Origin: Butyrivibrio sp. MC2021
Lineage (GTDB): Bacteria > Bacillota > Clostridia > Lachnospirales > Lachnospiraceae
Direction of reading: 5' to 3'
Length of the DNA stretch: 64,000 nt
NCBI RefSeq assembly: GCF_000621605.1
Contig: NZ_JHXX01000002.1
Location: 124,001-188,000, forward strand
A program made the translations under genes and the position numbers. Positions 9,364 through 19,800 of this stretch are shown piece by piece (position 1 is the stretch's first letter; each line of letters begins with the position of its first letter). The notes under the pieces are model-generated. The model ran no database searches, was not told the origin of the DNA, and saw only the letters and a program-made list of their open reading frames with translations.

Positions 9364-9939
9364 TTGAAGATATGGGTAACCAGACATGGACAGACTGCAC
9401 TTAACGCAGGAAAGAAAATGCAGGGAAGATCGGATATACCCCTGAATGATACAGGATTGGCCCAGGCCCGGGCTGCCAGAGAGAAAATTGGAGATATCAC
9501 CTTTGATGCGGTCTATTCAAGTCCTCTTATCAGAGCTGTCAGGACTGCTGAGATCATAGGCAATGTTTCCGAGAAGGATATTATAAGAGACGAGAGGATA
9601 ATAGAGGCCGACTTTGGCCCCTATGAGCAAAGGAGCTATTACGGCTGCGGTCTTGCCATGAGCCTTTACTGGGGCTTTCCGGAGCTTTTTCCCGCTCCCA
9701 AGGGAGTAGAGACCACAGACCAAATGATACAAAGAACCAGATCCTTTCTTAAGGAGCTGGAGACCAAGGACTATGAGAACGTGCTTGTTGCCTGCCACGG
9801 CGGCATAATCAGGTTTATCAGAGGCTATCTGGAGGGTGCCAAGGAAGGCTTCATCTGGCGTCCAAGGCCCAAGAACTGCGAGATCAGAGTCTACGAGAGC
9901 GTTGCGGGAGAATACATCCTGGTGGATGATATCATATAA
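9364..9939 (+). CDS. Histidine phosphatase (phosphoglycerate mutase-like) family protein
   Basis: 191 residues with the catalytic RHG motif at residues 7-9 (WVTRHGQTALN) and the second catalytic histidine in VACHGGIIRFIRGYLEG, the hallmarks of the histidine-phosphatase superfamily. The protein is cytoplasmic with no signal sequence. The short length and lack of the mutase-specific insertion suggest a small-molecule phosphatase rather than glycolytic mutase. The substrate cannot be told from sequence. TTG 9364 follows a weak GAGGAT. It begins 22 bp after rsgA and ends 24 bp before mgsA, so it probably belongs to the same transcript. Confidence 0.88.
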   Translation: MKIWVTRHGQTALNAGKKMQGRSDIPLNDTGLAQARAAREKIGDITFDAVYSSPLIRAVRTAEIIGNVSEKDIIRDERIIEADFGPYEQRSYYGCGLAMSLYWGFPELFPAPKGVETTDQMIQRTRSFLKELETKDYENVLVACHGGIIRFIRGYLEGAKEGFIWRPRPKNCEIRVYESVAGEYILVDDII

Positions 9940-9963
9940 GAACAGATAACAGGAGGACATTAT

Positions 9964-10431
9964 ATGTCAGATACACTTACACTCACTATTCCAAAACAGA
10001 AGAACATTGCGCTCATTGCCCATGACGGCAAGAAGCATGAGCTTATAGACTGGTGCAAGGCCAATTCAGAGGTTTTAAAAAGACACTTCTTATGCGGCAC
10101 CGGAACCACAGCAAGGATGATAACAGATGCCACAGACCTTCCTGTTCGCGGCTACAATTCAGGACCTCTTGGAGGCGACCAGCAGATCGGTGCCAAGATC
10201 GTAGAAGGCAAGATTGATTTTGTTATATTCTTCTCCGATCCTCTCACAGCTGCCCCTCACGATCCCGATGTGAAGGCCCTTATGAGAATTGCCCAGGTGT
10301 ACGATATTCCTTTTGCCAACAACAAGGCAACAGCTGATTTCCTTATCCACAGCTCATATATGGATGAAGAGTACGATCATGAGGTCATCAATTTCAAGCA
10401 GAATATCGCCCATAGAGCTGAAACTCTTTGA
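9964..10431 (+). CDS. mgsA: Methylglyoxal synthase
   Basis: Converts dihydroxyacetone phosphate to methylglyoxal and phosphate, a glycolytic bypass that relieves sugar-phosphate build-up. Diagnostic segments: IALIAHDGKKHELIDWC, GTGTTARMI for phosphate binding, SGPLGGDQQIGAKI with catalytic Asp72, and FFSDPLTAAPHDPDVKAL. Length is 155 residues, as usual. AGGAGG at 9951-9956 precedes ATG 9964 at ideal spacing. An intrinsic terminator follows directly (10451-10501), so this gene closes the fmt-mgsA transcription unit. Confidence 0.97.
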   Translation: MSDTLTLTIPKQKNIALIAHDGKKHELIDWCKANSEVLKRHFLCGTGTTARMITDATDLPVRGYNSGPLGGDQQIGAKIVEGKIDFVIFFSDPLTAAPHDPDVKALMRIAQVYDIPFANNKATADFLIHSSYMDEEYDHEVINFKQNIAHRAETL

Positions 10432-10450
10432 TATTAATTTATTAAATAAC

Positions 10451-10501
10451 AAAAATCTTTACTTACTTTAGCGTTCGTTAAGGTTGGGTAAAGATTTTTT
10501 T
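10451..10501 (+). terminator. Intrinsic terminator after mgsA
   Basis: AAAAATCTTTAC at 10451-10462 pairs with GTAAAGATTTTTT at 10488-10500. The stem is followed by a run of T. The flanking A and T runs make it potentially bidirectional. Confidence 0.85.
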
Positions 10502-10527
10502 GTTAGAATAAAAGGTGGAGGTGTCCT

Positions 10528-11232
10528 ATGAGTGAGAATAAAAACAGAATTCTTATAGCAGAAGATGACAGGGATATCATAGATCTTTTGAGGCTCTACC
10601 TGGAGAAGGAGGGCTATGAGATCATTTCCGCAGAGGACGGCCTTGTGGCAATGGACCTTTTGCTGGATGAAAAGCCGGATCTGGCTATTTGCGATATTAT
10701 GATGCCGGGAATGAACGGCTTTGAACTGATAAAAAAAGTAAGGGAATCAGATAACAATATTCCCATTATAGTTTTGTCCGCCAAAAACCAGGATGAGGAC
10801 AAGATAAGAGGACTGGACATAGGTGCTGACGACTACATGACCAAGCCCTTTAATCCCCTTGAGATAGTGGCTCACGTAAGAGCGGCCTTAAGGCGCTTTT
10901 ATCAGCTTGGAGGCGAGGCTGCTCCTGCCAATGTTTTCCAGGTGGGAGAGCTGTGCATTGATGTGGAGAAGGTCCTTTTTACCAAGAACGGCAAGGCTAT
11001 TGACCTTACCCCCTTTGAGTTCAAGGTAATGACCCTTCTTATGAAGAACCCCGGAAGAGTATTCACCAAGGTGCAGGTGTATGAGCACATCAACGGCGAA
11101 TACTTTGAAAATGATGAGAATACTCTTATGGTTCATATGAGTAAGCTCAGAGACAAGATTGAGGATGACAGAAATAATCCTAAATATATCAAGACCGTGA
11201 GAGGCCTTGGATATAAGATTGAGAGAATCTGA
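10528..11232 (+). CDS. OmpR/PhoB-family response regulator
   Basis: 234-residue DNA-binding regulator. The receiver domain (about 1-120) has the acidic pocket (AEDDRD), phospho-acceptor Asp56 in AICDIMMPG, the conserved Thr/Ser position (VLSAK) and Lys in TKPFNP. The C-terminal winged helix (about 138-234) has LTPFEFKVMTLLMKNPGRV and VRGLGYKIE. ATG 10528 follows GGTGGAGGTG. It overlaps the next gene (TGATG), forming a classical two-component operon isolated by the terminator upstream. Its target genes are not apparent. It is related to envelope-stress regulators by family only. Confidence 0.95.
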   Translation: MSENKNRILIAEDDRDIIDLLRLYLEKEGYEIISAEDGLVAMDLLLDEKPDLAICDIMMPGMNGFELIKKVRESDNNIPIIVLSAKNQDEDKIRGLDIGADDYMTKPFNPLEIVAHVRAALRRFYQLGGEAAPANVFQVGELCIDVEKVLFTKNGKAIDLTPFEFKVMTLLMKNPGRVFTKVQVYEHINGEYFENDENTLMVHMSKLRDKIEDDRNNPKYIKTVRGLGYKIERI

Positions 11233-12863
11233 TGGCCAGACTGATTAGACCGTTTAACAGAGAAAAGGGTACTTTGGCTTCATTGGTCACCAGGATCTTT
11301 GTCATATTTGCGCTGCTGGTGGTCATTCTTACTTTGACTGTATATTTGGCAGCTGGCCTTGCTTTTAACAGGGCCCAGGACCAGAAGGGTCCCTACAGGC
11401 TTATCCAGCAGACAGGAACCCTGTCCAAGGAGCGCTATGGCCGCCTGCCTGTCAGGGCATTTCTTGGCAGCGGCAGTTATATCGAGGTCCTTGATGCCGG
11501 TGCCAATGTTATCTATTGCAGCAATCCCTTTAAACACAACACCTACGAAGTAGAGGAAATTGAATATATTCAGAGCGTTGACGGAAACAGCTACTACTAT
11601 GTGGAGCCTGTGTACATCGGCGGAGAACTGGCGGGATACGTTATTCAGAAGCATGCCCTCAACACCACCTCCTACGACAGTGAGAATGGTCAGATTTCCG
11701 TGACCGAGGGCGGTGTCAGCGGCATCATGGTTCTGGACAGAAGGAAAAATGTCACCTATTCCACCCTGAACAACGGAGTATACCACATCTCCGATACGGA
11801 ATTTGAGTACATGTACGGCGGGAACGAGCTTAATTCCACTATTCAGAAGCATGAGTTCTGGACTGAAAAGGGACAAAAGAGGACCCTTATTCTCCATGTC
11901 AATTATTCCAAGGACAATCTAAGGGCAGAGTATAAGCGGATCCTGATCGTTGCATCCACTGTTTTTTCACTGTGCCTTTTGGGACTTATCTTTGTCTTTG
12001 CCGTCAGGATTTCCCTGAGAATAAGAAGGCCTCTGAAGCTCTTTGCATCCGCCATGCGGGAGATCACCAAGGGAAGAACCGACACCACCGTGGCCTATGA
12101 GGGACCCAGGGAATTCGTTGAGATCGCCGATGCCTTCAACAACATGTCCACAGAGCTTCACGACAGTGAGAAAAAAAGAGCTGCGGCGGAGCAGGAGAAG
12201 CAGAAGATGCTGGCGGACATTTCCCATGACCTGAAGACCCCCATCACTGTTATTCAGGGTTATGCCAAGGCTGTGGCTGACGGCCTTATTCCCAAGGAAG
12301 ATGAGAAAAAATATCTGGATACCATCAGCAAAAAAGCAGATGGCTTATCGGATCTTATAAATACCTTTTATGAATATTCCAAGCTGGAACATCCTGAGTT
12401 TCGCCTTGTTACGGAAACCGGGGATGTATGCGAGTATTTCAGAGAATATCTGGCTCTTAAGTATGAGGAGATAGAGCTTCTTGGATTTAACCTGGACCTT
12501 GATATTCCCGATGAAGAGATCATGTATGACTTTGACAAGATGCAGCTTAAGCGCGTGTTTGAGAACATTTTGTCCAATTCCATCAAGGCAAACAAGGCCG
12601 GCACCACCATCATCGCCTCCATGAAAAAGACTTCCGACAGGATAATCATAAGACTTGGAGATGACGGAGTGGGAATCCCCGCAGACATTAGGGACAATGT
12701 GTTTAAGCCCTTCGTTGTGGGGGATGAATCAAGAACCAGCGGCCAGGGCACGGGCCTTGGACTTTCCATTGCATACCTTATCGTCAAGGCCCACGGAGGA
12801 ACCATCAGGCTCCTTGATGAGAATGAGGCAGAGGGAAAAACGATTTTTGAGATAGTATTGTAA
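11232..12863 (+). CDS. Membrane sensor histidine kinase
   Basis: 543 residues. Transmembrane helix 1 is at about 17-40, an extracytoplasmic sensor domain spans about 41-235, and helix 2 at about 237-258 is followed by a HAMP linker (about 259-315). The phospho-acceptor is His332 in ADISHDLKTPITV. The ATPase domain has N-box NILSNSIKANKAG, G1 GDDGVGIP and G2 GQGTGLGLSIAYLIVKAHGG. It autophosphorylates and signals to the response regulator whose stop codon it overlaps. The ligand is unknown. The sensor region matches no domain I recognise. Confidence 0.95.
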   Translation: MARLIRPFNREKGTLASLVTRIFVIFALLVVILTLTVYLAAGLAFNRAQDQKGPYRLIQQTGTLSKERYGRLPVRAFLGSGSYIEVLDAGANVIYCSNPFKHNTYEVEEIEYIQSVDGNSYYYVEPVYIGGELAGYVIQKHALNTTSYDSENGQISVTEGGVSGIMVLDRRKNVTYSTLNNGVYHISDTEFEYMYGGNELNSTIQKHEFWTEKGQKRTLILHVNYSKDNLRAEYKRILIVASTVFSLCLLGLIFVFAVRISLRIRRPLKLFASAMREITKGRTDTTVAYEGPREFVEIADAFNNMSTELHDSEKKRAAAEQEKQKMLADISHDLKTPITVIQGYAKAVADGLIPKEDEKKYLDTISKKADGLSDLINTFYEYSKLEHPEFRLVTETGDVCEYFREYLALKYEEIELLGFNLDLDIPDEEIMYDFDKMQLKRVFENILSNSIKANKAGTTIIASMKKTSDRIIIRLGDDGVGIPADIRDNVFKPFVVGDESRTSGQGTGLGLSIAYLIVKAHGGTIRLLDENEAEGKTIFEIVL

Positions 12864-12889
12864 GAAACAGACTTCCGGGGGGACACACC

Positions 12890-14017
12890 ATGAGGATTAC
12901 AGGCGCTAAGGTCTTTAGCGAACTGCATAAATTCGAAGAAAAAGAAGTATATGTAAAGGACGGGCTTTTTTCGGACAGCCATGACACCGAAGAAATCGTT
13001 GACGCCAAAGGGCTGATGCTTATTCCCGGCCTCGTGGATATCCACTTTCACGGAGCTGTGGGCCATGATTTTTGCGACGGCGATAAAAAGGGCCTTATGG
13101 AAATCGCTGAGTATGAAGCGAGCTGCGGCATAACAGCCATATGTCCTGCCACCATGACCTACAGTGAGGAGATCCTTACGGGCATCTGCCGAAATGCCGC
13201 CGATTTTCGAAAAGAAGGCATTTCAGAAAAGGCAGCGGACCTTGTGGGCATCAATATGGAAGGCCCCTTTATCAGCCCTGACAAGCTGGGAGCCCAGAAT
13301 CCTGAATACCTCCATGAACCCGATGTTCCCATGTTCAAAAGGCTGCAGCAGGAGAGCGGCGGTCTTATCAAGCTGGTGGACATTGCACCGGAAGTTCAGG
13401 GCAGCATGGACTTTATCAGAGAGCTTAGAAACGAGGTATGCATATCCCTTGCTCACACCTGCGCAGATTATGAAACAGCCCTTAAGGCCTTTGACCTTGG
13501 AACAAGGCATATGACACACCTTTACAATGCCATGCCGGGCATAAGTCACAGAGAGCCCGGGCCTATTATCGCGGCTCTGGAAAAGAGGGCAGAGGTTGAG
13601 CTGATTGCAGATTCCGTCCATGTGGATCCTGCCATGGTGAGATTTACCTTTAATACCTTCGGCGAGGACAGAGTGATCCTTATATCCGACAGCATGGAAG
13701 CCACAGGACTTCCTGACGGAGAGTACAGCCTTGGAGGCCAGAGCGTCACCGTCCGAGGAAACAGAGCAGTCCTTACCTCTGATCAGAAGACCATCGCAGG
13801 CTCTGTCACCAACCTTTTTGACTGTATGAAATGCGCAGTGCTCCGGATGGGAATTCCTCTTGAAAAGGCTGTAATAGCAGCCACGGAGAACCCCGCTCTG
13901 GCCATAGGGATATTTGACCGCTACGGAAGCATAACCTCCGGAAAAGTGGCCAGCGCAGTCCTTATGGATGAGGATTTGAATATTAAAAAAGTTCTTCTCA
14001 GGGGGAGCTTTTTGTAA
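12890..14017 (+). CDS. nagA: N-acetylglucosamine-6-phosphate deacetylase
   Basis: Removes acetate from GlcNAc-6-P to give glucosamine-6-P in amino-sugar catabolism and cell-wall recycling. It is an amidohydrolase-fold protein: LVDIHFHGAVGHDFCDG near the metal site, NMEGPFISPDKLGAQNP with the metal-binding Glu, histidines in LAHTCADYE and THLYNAM, and the catalytic Asp in LISDSMEATG. 375 residues is typical. ATG 12890 follows GGGGGG-rich SD sequence 26 bp after the kinase gene. No nagB is adjacent, so glucosamine-6-P deaminase must lie elsewhere. Confidence 0.95.
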   Translation: MRITGAKVFSELHKFEEKEVYVKDGLFSDSHDTEEIVDAKGLMLIPGLVDIHFHGAVGHDFCDGDKKGLMEIAEYEASCGITAICPATMTYSEEILTGICRNAADFRKEGISEKAADLVGINMEGPFISPDKLGAQNPEYLHEPDVPMFKRLQQESGGLIKLVDIAPEVQGSMDFIRELRNEVCISLAHTCADYETALKAFDLGTRHMTHLYNAMPGISHREPGPIIAALEKRAEVELIADSVHVDPAMVRFTFNTFGEDRVILISDSMEATGLPDGEYSLGGQSVTVRGNRAVLTSDQKTIAGSVTNLFDCMKCAVLRMGIPLEKAVIAATENPALAIGIFDRYGSITSGKVASAVLMDEDLNIKKVLLRGSFL

Positions 14018-14112
14018 GATGAATTGACATTTTAGTGACGAATAGTGTACGAAAATGTGTTATTATATATTTAGCAGAAAACCCATACCTATTTTATAAG
14101 GGGGACACGTTC

Positions 14113-14757
14113 ATGTTAAATGAGTACACAAAGATTCCTGCACAAATGAACTCAAATGTAGCGCTTAAGATCATTCCGGGACATTATGCCACCACCCATT
14201 CCCATGTAACCAATTATATGGAGATCGGTACGCTGAAGACCCGTTGCAATGAGGCCCATGGCGTTGCCAACATTCTGGCTATGCATTACACTCTTTCCAC
14301 GCCGGTGGATACCATCATCTGCGCCGACGGAACTGAGGTTATCGGAACCTACCTTGCTGAGGAACTCACCAAGGCCGGAGTTCTTAACTGTAATGCCCAC
14401 AAGACTATCTATGTACTTGCACCGGAGTATGCGCCCAACGGACAGATCATTTTCCGTGACAATCTGCAGCTGGCGCTACGCGGCAAGCATACACTTCTTC
14501 TTTTGGGATCCCTTACCACCGGACGTACTCTTGAGAGCCTTGCTGAAGGCGTGAGATACTACGGAGCCGTTATCACCGGCGCCTGTGCTATTTTCAGCAC
14601 GGTAAAACAGGTTGAGGGTCTTCCTGTTATTTCTGTTTTCCATCCGGAAGAAATCCCCGGCTATGAATCCTATGATGTTGCTGATTGTCCGCTCTGCAAG
14701 CGGGGGGTGCCTATCGACGCCCTTGTTAACAGCTTCGGATACAGCACCCTCAGATAA
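14113..14757 (+). CDS. Phosphoribosyltransferase-like protein with degenerate PRPP motif
   Basis: 214 residues from ATG 14113, chosen because AGGGGG at 14098-14104 sits correctly. An upstream in-frame start at 14035 would add 26 residues with no support. The fold resembles orotate phosphoribosyltransferases (ICADGTEVIGTYLAEEL, and a hydrophobic strand followed by TTGRTLESLAEGVRYYGA). In active enzymes that strand ends in two acidic residues (consensus VDD..TTG). Here the strand reads LLLLGSLTTGRTL, with no acidic pair. The C-terminal tail has CPLCKRG, a CxxC. It may bind a nucleotide without catalysis or be a specialised family. A TTGACA box at 14024-14029 could be part of its own promoter. 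Confidence 0.6.
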   Translation: MLNEYTKIPAQMNSNVALKIIPGHYATTHSHVTNYMEIGTLKTRCNEAHGVANILAMHYTLSTPVDTIICADGTEVIGTYLAEELTKAGVLNCNAHKTIYVLAPEYAPNGQIIFRDNLQLALRGKHTLLLLGSLTTGRTLESLAEGVRYYGAVITGACAIFSTVKQVEGLPVISVFHPEEIPGYESYDVADCPLCKRGVPIDALVNSFGYSTLR

Positions 14758-14765
14758 TTCGCGGA

Positions 14766-16658
14766 TCAGATGCCAAATTTTTCAATGAACTGATTTACCG
14801 GAAGCGGTTTAGAATAATGATATCCCTGAAGATAATCGCAGCCTATATTTTTCATGGTCGCAGCCATATCTTCGCTTTCAATGCCTTCCGCAGTGATGCT
14901 GAAGCTCATGTGCTTGAAGGCCTGAATCATAGCGGGCAGGAACTCATCAGGGTCTTTACAGTAGTCCCAGACAATGCTCATATCCAGCTTGATGTTGGAA
15001 AAAGGGCATTGTTTGAGACGGGAAAGATTGGAATAACCTTTTCCGTAGTCATCCAGTGCAAAACTGAAGCCTTCATCTCCAAGGCTTTGAATCTGTTTTT
15101 GGAGAAAAGCGTCATCAACCATGGATTCTTCTGTGATCTCCAAGTGAATCTTCTCCGGGTCAATTCCGTAATCTCTGGCAAGAGAACTGTATCTCTCCGC
15201 CAGGTTGGACCTCATAAACTGCAAAGGGGAGAGGTTTACATTGATAAAAGACAATCCCAGCTTTGTTAAAAGGCCGTCCTTAATAAGCTGGCAGGTTTTT
15301 TCGAATACCTGCTCACCTATATTGTTTATTTTGCCGTTTTTCTCCGCAATAGGAATAAAGAGCGAAGGGGAGATGATCTGACCCTCCTGATCTCTTATTC
15401 TGGCCAGGACTTCAGCACCGGTAAGCTCACCGGTTTTTGAGCTGATAAGCGGCTGCAGAAAGACCTCAACCTGATCGTGATTGATAGCGTATGTAAGGGC
15501 TCTTTTAATGGCTGCTTCCCGCTCATTGCTTTTGAGTTCTATGTAGGAGACATGTACCTGAGAACCATTTTCCAGAGTATCTGCTTTTCCCAATGCTCCT
15601 ATAAGAGAGCTCATGATTATATCTGCGGACTCCACGGTCTGACCCGGGTCAATGGTAGCAAAACCTGCTTCCAGATAGATTTCCGCATCTTCATTTCTCC
15701 AGGGCTCCTTGAAGCGCTCCTTTATTTCCCAGGACATCTGATAATAGTCCATATCCTGCTCACCGAGGATAATAAAACGACCACTTTTATAGTAGAAAAC
15801 GTACTGATTTTTATAAGTTGTTGTTAGATATCTGCCTATTGAATAAATTGCCCGGTCCATCTGAAGGCTTCCGTAGAGATCCCGCATTTCATTGTAATTA
15901 TGAATAATTATACCAAGTATTCTATAGTGGAGGCGCCCGTTGTGCTCGTCAATGAATTCCTTAAAAGCCTTGCTGTTGAATATTATGTTCCTGGTTTCCA
16001 GGTAGAACTCAGGATTCATAAAGGACAGGTAGATTATAAGGATGACTATAAGGCAGAAAATGTCCATGAACAGGTAATCCGGCAGAAGATAGCGAACCAA
16101 AAGTCCTGCCGCAAGGAACAGATTATAGATAAAGATCGCAAGTCTTTCACGCCTTCTTTTCAGCTTGTGCCTGAATTTGAACATACAGTAGAAGGAGAGC
16201 AGAAGATAATAGGTAAAGATTGCGTAGACAAGAAAATATAACGGCCCGTTATGATAGCCGTTTTCATCAAAATAATAAATAAATCTGAAGAATGGTGAGA
16301 GGACCGTAAGGATAATGGCTAATGCGTAGGGACCTCTTACTATCCAGGTATGCACAGGGTCATCCAGGGGTTTGATGTCATACAGGCAAATAGTGAAATA
16401 GAAGTAGGTTACTCCGCTTAGGAAAAAGAATATAAAATACCCGGCATTCAGCACATGAACAAACCACAAAGGAAAGAGCTGATAATTATTATCAACCCAG
16501 CTGGAGAGGATATTGAAAAGCATAACCAGACTTTCAACCAGTATAATGCATAAAAATCCAAAGTTCCTTCTGATTTTTAGCCTTGGAAGGGAAATATAGA
16601 AGGCAACTATTATACAAAGTACAAGAAGAGTCGGTATTGAGTAGTTTATTTTCCACAT
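14766..16658 (-). CDS. Membrane EAL-domain c-di-GMP phosphodiesterase with degenerate GGDEF
   Basis: 630 residues. The N-terminal ~220 residues carry about seven or eight transmembrane segments forming a putative sensory module. A GGDEF-like domain (about 225-370) lacks the signature (ILGEQDMD where RxGGDEF is expected) and is probably inactive. The C-terminal EAL domain (about 385-630) keeps key residues: Glu416 in AEVL (EVL instead of EAL), VNLSPLQF, LEITEES, DDYGKGYSN, KLDMSIV, AEGIES and QGYHYSKPL. It should hydrolyse c-di-GMP at the membrane. It converges on the phosphoribosyltransferase gene (8-bp gap) and diverges from the GGDEF/EAL gene at 16869. Confidence 0.9.
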   Translation of the reverse strand: MWKINYSIPTLLVLCIIVAFYISLPRLKIRRNFGFLCIILVESLVMLFNILSSWVDNNYQLFPLWFVHVLNAGYFIFFFLSGVTYFYFTICLYDIKPLDDPVHTWIVRGPYALAIILTVLSPFFRFIYYFDENGYHNGPLYFLVYAIFTYYLLLSFYCMFKFRHKLKRRRERLAIFIYNLFLAAGLLVRYLLPDYLFMDIFCLIVILIIYLSFMNPEFYLETRNIIFNSKAFKEFIDEHNGRLHYRILGIIIHNYNEMRDLYGSLQMDRAIYSIGRYLTTTYKNQYVFYYKSGRFIILGEQDMDYYQMSWEIKERFKEPWRNEDAEIYLEAGFATIDPGQTVESADIIMSSLIGALGKADTLENGSQVHVSYIELKSNEREAAIKRALTYAINHDQVEVFLQPLISSKTGELTGAEVLARIRDQEGQIISPSLFIPIAEKNGKINNIGEQVFEKTCQLIKDGLLTKLGLSFINVNLSPLQFMRSNLAERYSSLARDYGIDPEKIHLEITEESMVDDAFLQKQIQSLGDEGFSFALDDYGKGYSNLSRLKQCPFSNIKLDMSIVWDYCKDPDEFLPAMIQAFKHMSFSITAEGIESEDMAATMKNIGCDYLQGYHYSKPLPVNQFIEKFGI

Positions 16659-16789
16659 AATACTTCCTCGTGCATAAATGTGCTAAATTACAATAACATT
16701 GTATTTATATTCATTTTATTTCATGGCCAGACCAAAGACAATTAACTCGGCATAAACTAAATGAAAAGATGATATAAATTCCTGATTTT

Positions 16790-16818
16790 TTGCAAAATAT
16801 CCTCAAAAACGCTAGAAT
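16790..16818 (+). promoter_or_regulatory. Sigma-A promoter for the EAL-GGDEF gene
   Basis: TTGCAA at 16790-16795 and TAGAAT at 16813-16818 are separated by exactly 17 bp. It lies 50 bp upstream of ATG 16869 in the 210-bp divergent intergenic region shared with the membrane EAL gene. Confidence 0.65.
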
Positions 16819-16868
16819 AGTATTATGTCAATTCAATTGTTCGTCGGCGTTCAAGTTGGGGACTTCAC

Positions 16869-19800
16869 ATGGACAAATACCACTACAGCGAAACTGAACT
16901 AAATCTGATTGAGAACAGCTGCATTCCCATGGCGGTATATCAGTTTATCGACCGCAGGGTTGTAACTGTGGCCATTTCCAGAGGCTTCTGCGACTTATTC
17001 GATATCCAGGATATAAAGGAAGCTTATGACCTTATGGATAACAACATGTACCGGGATACCCATCCCGAGGACGTGGTCAGAATATCCGATGCAGCATACA
17101 AGTTTGCTACAGAGGGCGGCGAATACAAGGTTATCTACAGGTCCAGGAAGGGCGGTGAGTACAGAATCTACAGGGCCCATGGCAAGCACGTTTATAAGGG
17201 CGACACCAGGCTCGCCGTTGTAGTTTATTCAGAAGAAGGTGCGTTTCTGGACAGTGAGGACAGCTACGCTGATAACCTTCAGCAATCCCTTGACAAGGCA
17301 CTTCGTGAGAGAACTCAGGCCTACAATACCAACTACGATTACCTGACGGGCCTGCCCAGCATGACTTACTTTTTCGAGCTGGCGGAGGCCGGCAGGGAGA
17401 AGCTTATAGCTAGCGGCCAGGAGCCCGTGGTCTTATTCTTTGACCTCAGTGGTATGAAGAATTTCAACCTTAAATACGGTTTTTCTGAGGGAGACAAGCT
17501 CATAAAAGAGGTTGCAGGAAGCCTCAGAAGGCATTTTTCAAATGAGAACTGCGGAAGGTTCGGTGGAGATCATTTCGCTGTTTTCACAGCCCGCAAGGGA
17601 ATGGAAGATCAGCTTGTTGCCATCATGAAGGAATTAAAAGAGCTGAATAGCGGCGTAACCCTCCCCTTAAGAGTGGGCGTGTACGAGGTTCAGGATAAGC
17701 ATGTGGAACCCAGTGTGGCCTGTGACAGAGCCAAGATGGCCTGTGACTCCACAAGAAGCAGCTACGTGTCAGGCATCAGCTTTTTTAACATGGATATGCT
17801 CCGCCGTGAGGAAAAAAGGCAGTATGTCCTTGAAAATATTGACAAAGCGATAGAAAACGGCTGGATCAGGATTTTTTACCAGCCCATAATCCGCAGCGCC
17901 AACGGAAAGGTATCCGATGAGGAGGCCCTTGCCAGATGGTTCGACCCTGAGAAGGGCATGATATATCCCGATGAGTTCATTCCGGTTCTGGAGGATGCAA
18001 GGCTTATCTACAAGCTGGATCTCTACGTAGTGAAACAGGTCCTTGCCAAGATGAAACTCCAGAAGGAAAATGGGTTCTACGTGGTGCCTCAGTCAGTGAA
18101 CCTCTCCAGGGCAGACTTTTTCTCCTGTGATATCGTGGAAGAGATAAGAAAGCTTGTGGAGACGGCAGGGATAGATACCGGCAAGATAACAATAGAGATT
18201 ACAGAGTCACTGGTTGCCAGTGATATTGATTTTATAAAAGAGCAGGTTGACAGATTCCATGAACTGGGCTTCAGAGTCTGGATGGACGATTTCGGCAGCG
18301 GCTATTCTTCACCGGGACTGCTTCAGAAGATCCATTTTGACACCATCAAATTTGACATGGAGTTCATGAGAGAGTTCGATAACGGAAAGGATGGTAGGAT
18401 CATTCTCTCCGAGCTCCTGAAAATGGCCGGTGCCCTGGGCATAGAGACGGTGGTTGAGGGTGTTGAGACCGCAGAGCAGGCGGAGTTCCTGAGGGAAGCC
18501 GGCTGCACCAGACTTCAGGGCTATTACTACAGCAAGCCCATTCCCATGGAAGAAGTATTTGAGTGCTTCAAAAAGGGCATGAAGATCGAATTTGAGACCT
18601 CTGAGGAAGCAGAGCGCTATGGGGCCAAGGACAAGGACAAGGTAAACATGTACGACCTTACCTTTACGGAAATGGCTCAGTCTCTTTCTTCTGACTATAT
18701 ATATTATTACTTTGTGGACCTTGATTCCGAGGAATATGTTGAGTATGCCACCGATGGCCGGGGCAATATATTGTCTGCCGGAGCCAAAGGAGATGACTTT
18801 TTTGCAAAGTCCTACAAAAATGCTGCAGACGTTATTTTTGAAGAGGATCTGGAGGAGTTCCGGAAGAGCTTTACAAAGGAGAATGTGGTAAGGCGCATCG
18901 AAAGCTCCGGAAGCTATACCTATACCTATCGTCTGAAGCTGGACGGCAGGCCCACCTATGTTCATATGAAGGCCGGCAGATCTAAGGGTAGCAAAAACGG
19001 TATGGTCATCGGCGTCAGCAATATCGATGCCCAGAAGAAGCAGCAGGAAGCCTTTGAGCGCCTGAAGGAAGAGCAGATAACCTACAACAGAGTTGCTGCT
19101 CTTTCCGGTGATATTGTGGCTATTTACACAGTTAATCCTGAGACCGACAGCTATTACAAATATGTGGAAAACAAGCGCTTCAAGGGCCTTGGCATATCTT
19201 CCACCGGTGACAGATTCTTTGAGGTTTTCAGGGAGTCCGGCAGAAAGAACATCTTCATCGAGGATGTGGATCAGTTCATGGACTCTTTTACCAGAGAAAA
19301 AGTCCTGGCAGGGGTGGAGAAAAATAAGATATTCTCCATGAATTTCAGGGTCATGGTCTCCGGAGATCCCAAGTATGTCAGCCTCAAGGCTGCCATGGTC
19401 AAGGCAAAAGGGGGCAGGGAGCTGGTCATCGGTCTTTTGAATATCGACGATCAGATGAGAAGAGACATGGAGTATGCCAAGAATCTCTCCGCAGCCCGCA
19501 ATGAGGCCAATCTGGATGCCCTTACGGGAGTAAAGAACAGGCATGCCTACATCGATATCGAGGAGCAGATGGACAAGCTCATCGATGAAAAGAAGATAAC
19601 AGACTTTGCCGTGGTTGTCTGCGACATCAACGGACTTAAGGAAATAAATGATACCTACGGGCACAGCGCCGGAGATGAGTACATCAAAAACGGCTGCGAT
19701 ATGATCTGCGGAGTTTTCAGACACAGTCCCGTGTTCAGAGTGGGCGGAGATGAATTCGTAGTCATTGTTCAGGGCAGAGGCTTTGCGAATATCAACAAAC

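Noticed and set aside
18309-19724. 471-codon minus-strand frame inside the c-di-GMP gene
   Set aside because: Antisense shadow of a gene with clear domain motifs on the plus strand; its own translation is His/Leu/Val-rich with no domain.
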